Origin: DASUGM01 sp036274055
GTDB lineage: Bacteria; Acidobacteriota; Vicinamibacteria; Vicinamibacterales; SCN-69-37
Direction of reading: 5' to 3'
Length of the DNA stretch: 58,682 nt
Assembly (NCBI GenBank): GCA_036274055.1
Contig: DASUGM010000063.1
Coordinates: 1 to 58,682 of the forward strand
Part shown: positions 53,007-58,682 of the stretch, one piece after another
Layout of the letters: every line of letters begins with the position of its first letter
How positions within the stretch are numbered: position 1 is the first letter of the stretch
The notes under the pieces: generated by a model
Told to the model about the DNA's origin: nothing
Databases searched by the model: none
What the model saw: only the letters and a program-made list of their open reading frames with translations
Position numbers and translations under genes: made by a program

Positions 53007-55490
53007 TCATCGGTTCGCCAACGCCTCAACCGGCGTGACGCGACTCGCCCGCCGCAAGGGAATCAGTACCGACAGCACGGTGAGAACGACAATCAGCGCG
53101 GTGGCGGCACCAAACGCGAGGGTATCGCGCGGCCCCACCAGCGTGAGCGAGCTGGCGATCAGGCGACCGGAGAAAAAGGCGCACGGAACTCCCACGGCGA
53201 GGCCGGCCGCCGCGGTGACCAGGGCCTCGCGAATCACGGTCATGCGAATGTCGTGGCTCGATGCCCCGAGGGCGATACGCAGGCCGATCTCCGGGATGCG
53301 CCTCATCACCCCGAGGTTCAGGACGGCATACAGGCCAACAAAGACCAGCAGCGTCGTCAGCCCGGCAAAATAGAACGCGCCCAGGCGCATCACGCGTTCG
53401 CGAAGCAACGCGGCATTCAGTGTGTGCTGCAGCGCATGGACCTCGATGATGTCCTCTCGCCCAAGCCCGACCATCGTCCGCCGCGCCTCCGCCTCAACCG
53501 TATGTTGCGCAAGCGGAGACTTCAGCAACACGATCGGTGGCTGAAGCGCAAGCGCGCGTGGAGGCTCCTGCAGAAGCGCGGTAAAGAGAAACGCCTGGTT
53601 CGTCGCGTGGGGCTCGGCAAGCTCGGCGTTGGCCACCACGCCGATCACGTCGAAGAGACGGTCGGGCGGGCCGGCAAGTCGGACGCGCCGCCCGATCGGA
53701 TGGGCGCCCGGGAACAACGCGCGCGCGACCCGTTCCGAGATGATGGCGACGTCCCGCTGACCGCCGTCGTCGGTCCAGGTGAAATCGCGTCCGGCGACGA
53801 CCGGCACGCTGAGCGTCTGGAAATAGCCCGGCGACACCGGCACGACAAACGACCTGACGACAGCCACGCCGTCGTCGCCGGTGATGGAGCGCCGACGTCG
53901 GTCAGCGCCAAAGGAGAGGGGCTCGTTCCAGGCAAGGGCAGCCGCCTCGATCCCAGGGGCCGTCCGGAGCGTTGAGGCAAGTTGGGTGAGGCGCGCGCCG
54001 GCGGCCTGCGCTGGTGCCTCTCCGTCTTGATGAGTCAGGCTCGCCACGAAGACCCCATCAGGCCGGAATCCCGTGGTCACCCCTTCGAGCCGATGCAAAT
54101 TCACCGCGACGATCCAGGCGGTCACGAGCAGCGGCACTGACAAGGCGACTTGAGCGGCGGCGAGCCAGCGGCCCCATCGCGTCACGCTGCGACCGGGTAG
54201 GCCGCGAACTCCCCCGATCAGTCTGAGCTTCGAAGACCAGACACGAGCGGCCGGCAACAGGCTGACCGCCAACGCGACGAGGCTGACCAGCCCGACCAGC
54301 ACACCCGCGACTCGGTAATCGGGACTCAGGTCCAGTGGCGATGATGCGTCGGGCTGGTTCCACAACAACAACGTGAGGCCTTTTGCGGACCACAGGGCGA
54401 GCGGCGCGCTGAGCAGGACGGCAATCAACGACAGGGCCAGGGATTCGCCGACGACCTGCGATACCAGGCGGCCAGTGGACGCGCCGAGCGCCGCCTGCAC
54501 CGCAAGATCGCCTTCTTTCGCTGACCATCGCGCGAGGAGCAGGCCCGAGAGATTCGCGCAGGACAGCACGATGGTGATCGCGCTGAACAGCACCAGCAAC
54601 ATCAGAGGGCGCCGATAGCCCGCTCTGTATCCAGACGCTGAGAAACCTCGGGCCGCGGACTCGAGGTGGGGCTGAAGGGCGAGCGCGTAGTCGGCGCCCG
54701 CTTTGCCAAACGACGCCGCCATGTCCTCGGCCGCAGCCTGGCGCGCCCGCGGCCAGAGCGAGTCGATCTGAGCCCGCGCGAGTTCGAGCGTGACACTCGG
54801 ACGCAGTCGGCCGAACGCCGTGAAGAAAATCTGACTTGGAGGCACGCTGAGCAAGCGAGGTGCCGACGCGGGTACCCAAGCATCGGTCGGCATGCCGACC
54901 TCGAGGCCGGCAAACGCTTCCGGCGCGACGCCGATCACGGTCACCAGCTCGCTCCCCAGACGGAACGACTGTCCGACCACATTCGGGTCCGCGCCAAAGC
55001 GCGTTTGCCAGCAGCGAAAACTGATGACGGCGACAAGCGACGCACTGTCCACCTCGCGCGCCCCGACCACTTGGCCCAACGCCGGACGCACACCGAGCGC
55101 TTCGAAATAGCGACCGCTCACAAGATCGATCCTCAACCGGTGATTCGTGTTCTTGATGACAGCGGTCGATTCCCAGGACTGAAAACCGGCGAACGACTGA
55201 AACACGGTTTGCGTCCCGTCGAGTGACGCGAACAGGCTCACGGGAATCACCGGGTTTCTCCAATCCGGGTCGCGTGAGTCGACGGCAGAAAGCCGAACCA
55301 GCTCGCCGGGATGAGAGACAGGAAGCTCGCGCCAGAACAGCGCGTTGAACAGACTCACGAGCGTGATGAGCGCTCCGCCGCTCAACCCGAGCGCGAGAAT
55401 CACCAGCAGAGCGGACCCGGGCGTGCGGCGCCAGCTCCTGAGGCTACGGAACGTGTCCCGAAAGAAGCTTGCAGTCAAGTTCGCTCCCAC
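53007..55490 (-). CDS. ADOP-like ABC permease (827 residues), bracketed by direct repeats
   Basis: A protein of 827 residues. It starts close to its first membrane span (ALLVILALGLSGGALITLVS), lacking the usual ADOP cytoplasmic helix. It then has MacB-PCD, FtsX, a second MacB-PCD with GRDFTWTDDGGQRDVAIISE and a final FtsX block ending RRASRVTPVEALANR. The GTG start is 14 bases after the antiporter stop, on the same strand. A copy of the 3' end of the antiporter gene follows its own stop after three codon-sized bases, so it looks like an inserted cassette. No ATPase and no PadR is adjacent. Confidence 0.93.
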   Translation of the reverse strand: MGANLTASFFRDTFRSLRSWRRTPGSALLVILALGLSGGALITLVSLFNALFWRELPVSHPGELVRLSAVDSRDPDWRNPVIPVSLFASLDGTQTVFQSFAGFQSWESTAVIKNTNHRLRIDLVSGRYFEALGVRPALGQVVGAREVDSASLVAVISFRCWQTRFGADPNVVGQSFRLGSELVTVIGVAPEAFAGLEVGMPTDAWVPASAPRLLSVPPSQIFFTAFGRLRPSVTLELARAQIDSLWPRARQAAAEDMAASFGKAGADYALALQPHLESAARGFSASGYRAGYRRPLMLLVLFSAITIVLSCANLSGLLLARWSAKEGDLAVQAALGASTGRLVSQVVGESLALSLIAVLLSAPLALWSAKGLTLLLWNQPDASSPLDLSPDYRVAGVLVGLVSLVALAVSLLPAARVWSSKLRLIGGVRGLPGRSVTRWGRWLAAAQVALSVPLLVTAWIVAVNLHRLEGVTTGFRPDGVFVASLTHQDGEAPAQAAGARLTQLASTLRTAPGIEAAALAWNEPLSFGADRRRRSITGDDGVAVVRSFVVPVSPGYFQTLSVPVVAGRDFTWTDDGGQRDVAIISERVARALFPGAHPIGRRVRLAGPPDRLFDVIGVVANAELAEPHATNQAFLFTALLQEPPRALALQPPIVLLKSPLAQHTVEAEARRTMVGLGREDIIEVHALQHTLNAALLRERVMRLGAFYFAGLTTLLVFVGLYAVLNLGVMRRIPEIGLRIALGASSHDIRMTVIREALVTAAAGLAVGVPCAFFSGRLIASSLTLVGPRDTLAFGAATALIVVLTVLSVLIPLRRASRVTPVEALANR

Positions 55491-55504
55491 GAACGCTGAT
55501 GAGG

Positions 55505-55542
55505 TCAGAACACGCGGAAGAGCACGATGGCGACGACGGTCG
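55505..55542. repeat. upstream copy of the direct repeat flanking the ADOP gene
   Basis: This is the 3' end of the antiporter gene (TVVAIVLFRVF and stop). It recurs beyond the ADOP gene at 52965-53002 in the same orientation, matching at 34 of 38 bases. Confidence 0.85.
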
Positions 55543-56941
55543 GGCCCAGCGCACCGAGCAGCAGACCGATCGGACTGACCGAGCCGCCAAAGAACCGGCT
55601 GAGCAGCGCCTGCCCCGCCGGATTCGGCGCGTTGGCGATGACCGTCAGTCCACCGCCAGTCACCGCGCCTTCCACAACCGCGACCTTCAGCGGTTCACTC
55701 AGGTTCGGCACCAGCGTCGCCAGGTAAGTGATCAACGCGTTGTCGTTGAAGGCCGTGAGCAGGGTCGCGCCGAAGAACAGCGGCGCCTCCGCGAGCCTGG
55801 CGAGCACCGGTGCAATCCACCAGCCCTGCAGGCCGCCGTGAATGACGAGTCCGGCGAGAAAGAACCCGACCAGGAGCGGGGTCTTCAACTCGACCATGCT
55901 CTGGTACGCCGCGGTCGCCTTGCTGAATCCGAGAAAGATCAGAAAGCCTCCGATGAACAGCGCCGGGTAGTGCGCCGTGAGCACGGTCCAGGCCAGGAAC
56001 CCGACGTGAACGCCGGTGAGCCAGCGCGGCACTGGCAGCAGCCCGAAGGCGTTCGTCCGATCTTCCGATTCTTCGACATCCGCGACCGCCGCCCGCGATC
56101 CCAGCTCCCGGAATTCGCGATTGAAGATCAGAAACATCCCGGCGGTCGAAATCGTGATCGCCAGCGCGGCGCGCCAGCCGAAGTGGCCGAGCATGAAGAG
56201 CAGACCCCAATCCCACGTCCGCGCGACCATCAGCACCGGCGGCGCGGCGAAGTGGGTCAGCGTGCCGCCAATCGAGACGTTGACGAACAGCAGCCCGAGG
56301 GTCGCGTACTTCAGCCGCGTGCTCGGCTCGAGATCGAAGAACTGCCGCGCCAGCAACAGCGCGCAGATCGTCATCGCGGCCGGCTCGGTAATGAACGATC
56401 CGAGCAGCGGGCCGACGATCAGGATCGACATCCACCAGGCGGCCGGCGTGCCCCGGCCCAGCGCCGCGACGCGGCGCAGCGCCGCCTCGGCAAAGGTCAC
56501 GATCGGCCGCGTCGCCGCCAACGCCATGACGACGACGACGAAGAGCGCTTCGGTGTAGTTGACGGTGTCGTTGAAATAGTGCTTCGACGTGTCCCAGCCG
56601 GCGTAGACGACCATCGCGAGCAGCAGCACGATCGCCCACAGGCCGAAGATGACTTCGACCTCGCCGAGAAAATGCATGATCTCGGCGGCGACGCTGGGTT
56701 TGCGCGAGTGTCCCTGGGCCCGGGCCCGCGCGTCGGCCTCGCGCTGCAGCCGGTGGGCACGTTGGGTAAAGCGATTCGCGTTGAACGTGTGCACGATCGC
56801 CGCCACGAAGATCGCCGTCGCCACGGCGTTGAACGGCTCGAGGCGGATCCGGTCGGCCAGGATCTGAAGAATCGACGCGTCAATCTGGTTCGCGTAGCTC
56901 GACAGTTCGCGCGGCAGGGACTGCACGTCCTCCAGTGACAT
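55505..56941 (-). CDS. putative Na+/H+ antiporter (NhaD-like, Na_H_antiport family)
   Basis: A protein of 478 residues with about 12 membrane spans. The motifs FNAVATAIFVAAIVHTFNAN, TEPAAMTICALLLARQFFDL, GGTLTHFAAPPVLMVARTW and ITYLATLVP (FNDNALITYL) are those of a conserved bacterial membrane family annotated as putative Na+/H+ antiporter. The last motif with the D/N pair resembles the ion-binding site of NhaD. The last 11 codons are duplicated on the other side of the downstream ADOP gene. It overlaps no gene; the 45-base gap upstream to the alpha/beta hydrolase has no marked feature. Confidence 0.85.
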   Translation of the reverse strand: MSLEDVQSLPRELSSYANQIDASILQILADRIRLEPFNAVATAIFVAAIVHTFNANRFTQRAHRLQREADARARAQGHSRKPSVAAEIMHFLGEVEVIFGLWAIVLLLAMVVYAGWDTSKHYFNDTVNYTEALFVVVVMALAATRPIVTFAEAALRRVAALGRGTPAAWWMSILIVGPLLGSFITEPAAMTICALLLARQFFDLEPSTRLKYATLGLLFVNVSIGGTLTHFAAPPVLMVARTWDWGLLFMLGHFGWRAALAITISTAGMFLIFNREFRELGSRAAVADVEESEDRTNAFGLLPVPRWLTGVHVGFLAWTVLTAHYPALFIGGFLIFLGFSKATAAYQSMVELKTPLLVGFFLAGLVIHGGLQGWWIAPVLARLAEAPLFFGATLLTAFNDNALITYLATLVPNLSEPLKVAVVEGAVTGGGLTVIANAPNPAGQALLSRFFGGSVSPIGLLLGALGPTVVAIVLFRVF

Positions 56942-56986
56942 GGCGTCACAGTATCCAACCCCGGCCCCGCCAACAAGGCGAATCGA

Positions 56987-57727
56987 TCAGCGGACGAATC
57001 TCACCAGCGCGTCGATGAGCTGGCGCTGCTGCTGCTCTCGTGAGATCGACGCGCTGCAGTCGTTGATCTGGGTTCCGTAGTAGCCGAATTGCGCGTGGTT
57101 GGCGCCGTCGATCTCGACGACCTCTGTCTGTCGCGGCAGGTTGTGCGCGCCGGCGCGTGCCGTGGCGATTGGCGCGACGCAGTCCCGCGTTCCCAGAATC
57201 CGCATGACGGGATAGCGAAGGTGCGAGAGGTCGCGGTCGCGTGGATGCGTGGTGCCAATCAACGCCAGTCCCTCGATCTCGGGTTGGTCGGCGGCAAACG
57301 CCGCGGCGAGTGCGGCGCCGCGCGAGTGCCCGGCGAGCACCAGACGCCGACCGGGCCCCATGCGCGCGTGGGCCTCCATAACGCGCGCCCACAACGTCTC
57401 CCGCATCCCGGCCGTCATGGCGCTGCGGTACGGCAACCGCACCAGGCTGGCGGGAATGCCGTGCGCCGCAAGCGCACGCACCACCGGCGCGTAGGCGTCC
57501 GGAGCGACCAGCCCGCCGGGCAGAAACGCGATCGCGACATCGGCATTCACGGCGACGTGACGCGGCGAGAACATCACGTAGCCGTCTGCGTCGACGACGT
57601 CGACGCTCTCGTCGGCCGTGTAGACCGAAGACGGTACGCCGTGCGCCTGGAAGTTCCACGCCAGCCAGGCCGTCAGCAGCAGACCGGACGCGATCCAGAT
57701 GCGCCGGATCCACCCGCGAATCGTCAT
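56987..57727 (-). CDS. alpha/beta hydrolase with N-terminal membrane anchor
   Basis: A protein of 246 residues from ATG 57727. One membrane segment near the N-terminus (IWIASGLLLTAWLAWNF) precedes an alpha/beta-hydrolase fold. The nucleophile elbow is LAGHSRGAA, the acid is probably in ILGTRDCVAPI and the histidine in DGANHAQFGYYG. An alternative ATG at 57742 overlaps the upstream gene. It belongs to the PF12695-like dienelactone hydrolase/esterase group by these motifs. The ends of both upstream genes are so close (five bases) that translation is probably coupled. Confidence 0.85.
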   Translation of the reverse strand: MTIRGWIRRIWIASGLLLTAWLAWNFQAHGVPSSVYTADESVDVVDADGYVMFSPRHVAVNADVAIAFLPGGLVAPDAYAPVVRALAAHGIPASLVRLPYRSAMTAGMRETLWARVMEAHARMGPGRRLVLAGHSRGAALAAAFAADQPEIEGLALIGTTHPRDRDLSHLRYPVMRILGTRDCVAPIATARAGAHNLPRQTEVVEIDGANHAQFGYYGTQINDCSASISREQQQRQLIDALVRFVR

Positions 57728-57731
57728 CGGC

Positions 57732-58196
57732 TTAGCGCCCATGGCCGGCCTCGAGCGCCTGGCGCCGGGCCAGCAGGCCGGCAAGCCGGTCGCTGGCACG
57801 TCGCTGCAACCACCAGGCGATCATCGTCAGCACGCCGCCAAATGCGGCGGCGGCGCCGGCAGCCCGCACTCCGGATGCGAGCAGTACCAGGCAGCCAATC
57901 GTGTAGAGAAGACCAAACACGAGCGCCAGTCGCGTCGCGACCACCTGTTGGCGGGCGTACAGCGCGCGGCGCGTCGACAGCGCCCACACACCGAATCCGA
58001 CCCAGCTCGCGCCGATGGCGACGATCGCACCAAAGGCCGCTTGCGTGCGCAGCGGCAGACCGGGCTCGGTCAGAAGAAGTGACCCGACGGCACCGCTGAC
58101 GCCAAGCGCCAGGAGTATCAGCGCGACCAGGCGGATTTTCCGAGGCGTTGACAACTCGTCCGTCAACCGCGCGGCGACGTCATCGGCGCTGATCAT
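57732..58196 (-). CDS. hypothetical four-span membrane protein
   Basis: A protein of 154 residues with about four membrane spans (LVALILLALGVSGAVGSLLL, FGAIVAIGASWVGFGVW, LALVFGLLYTIGCLVLLASG, AAAFGGVLTMIAWWL) and an arginine-rich cytoplasmic end. No family is recognised. The start overlaps the sigma factor stop by 17 bases, so it may be the membrane partner of that sigma factor. The alpha/beta hydrolase follows at five bases. Confidence 0.8.
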   Translation of the reverse strand: MISADDVAARLTDELSTPRKIRLVALILLALGVSGAVGSLLLTEPGLPLRTQAAFGAIVAIGASWVGFGVWALSTRRALYARQQVVATRLALVFGLLYTIGCLVLLASGVRAAGAAAAFGGVLTMIAWWLQRRASDRLAGLLARRQALEAGHGR

Positions 58197-58682
58197 GTTC
58201 CGCTCCCTTCATTCGAGTGCGCAGCAGATTCCTCGCCCGGAACAAGCGCGATTTCACGGTGCCGATGGGAATCGCCAGGACCTCGGCCATCTCGTCAATG
58301 GTGAGTTCTTGTAAATAGAACAACGACAACACATCCCGCTCGATCGGCGGCAGGAGCGCCAGCGCATCGCTCATCGCGTTCAGCTCGGCTTCGACGTCGA
58401 CGTCGGATGCGTCCTGGACCACCGCCATGTCGGCGATCTCGTCCACGAGCACGGATACGGGTGCGTCGTACTTCGCCCGCAGAGAGTCCATCACTGCCCT
58501 TCTCGCGATGCCAAAGAGCCAGGCACGCAGCCGGGTGGGATCGCGAAGCCGGGGGATACCGCGGATGATCCGGAGCCAGCTGTCCTGCACGACGTCGTCC
58601 GCGACCCGATCCGACGCGATCATCCTGCGCACATACGCCGACAGCGGGCCGTGCCAGCGATGCACCAGCAGATCGAAGGCGT
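58180..58682 (-). CDS. ECF-type sigma factor, N-terminally truncated by the window edge
   Basis: The frame continues to the window end; 166 residues are visible. Region 2 (AFDLLVHRWHGPLSAYVRRM, DRVADDVVQDSWLRIIRGIP, RLRAWLFGIARRAVMDSLRA) and region 4 (LPPIERDVLSLFYLQELTID, EMAEVLAIPIGTVKSRLFRA) are complete. Only the first few residues are missing. The stop overlaps the four-span membrane protein gene by 17 bases, which suggests a sigma/membrane-regulator arrangement, without a zinc-finger anti-sigma domain. Confidence 0.93.
   Translation of the reverse strand, partial: AFDLLVHRWHGPLSAYVRRMIASDRVADDVVQDSWLRIIRGIPRLRDPTRLRAWLFGIARRAVMDSLRAKYDAPVSVLVDEIADMAVVQDASDVDVEAELNAMSDALALLPPIERDVLSLFYLQELTIDEMAEVLAIPIGTVKSRLFRARNLLRTRMKGAEHDQRR

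Noticed and set aside
48095..58682. Defence island or prophage
   Set aside because: Genes are transporters, regulators and housekeeping enzymes; there are no nucleases, methylases, integrases or phage structural genes.

Overview
The window is GC-rich DNA from a bacterium that is most likely an acidobacterium, probably of the Vicinamibacteria type. The evidence is three large MacB/FtsX-fold permeases of the acidobacterial duplicated orphan permease (ADOP) kind (1-1432, 48095-50758, 53007-55490), one of them coupled to a PadR regulator, and a VWFA-related protein of the acidobacterial type that ends in RKGYF (43265-44206). A plant/cyanobacteria-like long IspH, frequent GTG and TTG starts and many 4-bp stop/start overlaps fit this. 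The assignment is an inference from family content. I see no rRNA, tRNA, CRISPR array, integrase or transposase gene.

Layout. 1-6802: a truncated ADOP permease, TonB, a short TatA, then selB and rnr as a minus-strand pair. 7066-9637: an ECF sigma factor with a membrane partner and exported proteins. 9703-12770: pckA and gatB, two bases apart. 13058-17207: a SpoIID-like lipoprotein, a second sigma/anti-sigma pair running directly into ispH, and a Spy-like protein. 17285-27338: one long efflux locus in the order TolC, RND adaptor, RND pump, MacA-like adaptor, MacB ATPase, MacB permease, followed by two paralogous small exported glycine-rich proteins. 29244-36216: thioredoxin-like protein, folK, a ferritin-like protein with a DksA zinc finger, an AIM24 protein, and a lipoprotein-export-like ABC pair next to a GDSL esterase that carries an unexpected N-terminal extension. 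36310-39932: amino acid permease, aminotransferase and a DUF4010/MgtC membrane protein with overlapping ends. 40054-43260: stomatin/NfeD pair, DinB-like protein and small exported or membrane proteins. 43265-46973: a three-gene operon (membrane glycosyltransferase-like, repeat protein, VWFA-related protein). 47009-58682: alpha-carbonic anhydrase, ADOP plus PadR, an RRM RNA-binding protein, a broken beta-propeller remnant, an ADOP gene bracketed by direct repeats, a Na+/H+ antiporter-like protein, an alpha/beta hydrolase, and a third ECF sigma factor cut by the window end.

The most unusual signal lies between the genes. At least six intergenic gaps hold arrays of a 7- or 9-base word arranged as two inverted arms around a spacer. 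The word differs from locus to locus (ACGGCTT, CTTGGGT, GGCCCTA, GGGTACTTC, GTGCGCC), but the architecture is the same. Two further elements of 222 and 327 bp have conserved inverted ends. The ADOP gene at 53007-55490 sits between two copies of the 3' end of the neighbouring antiporter gene, which looks like the scar of a cassette insertion.
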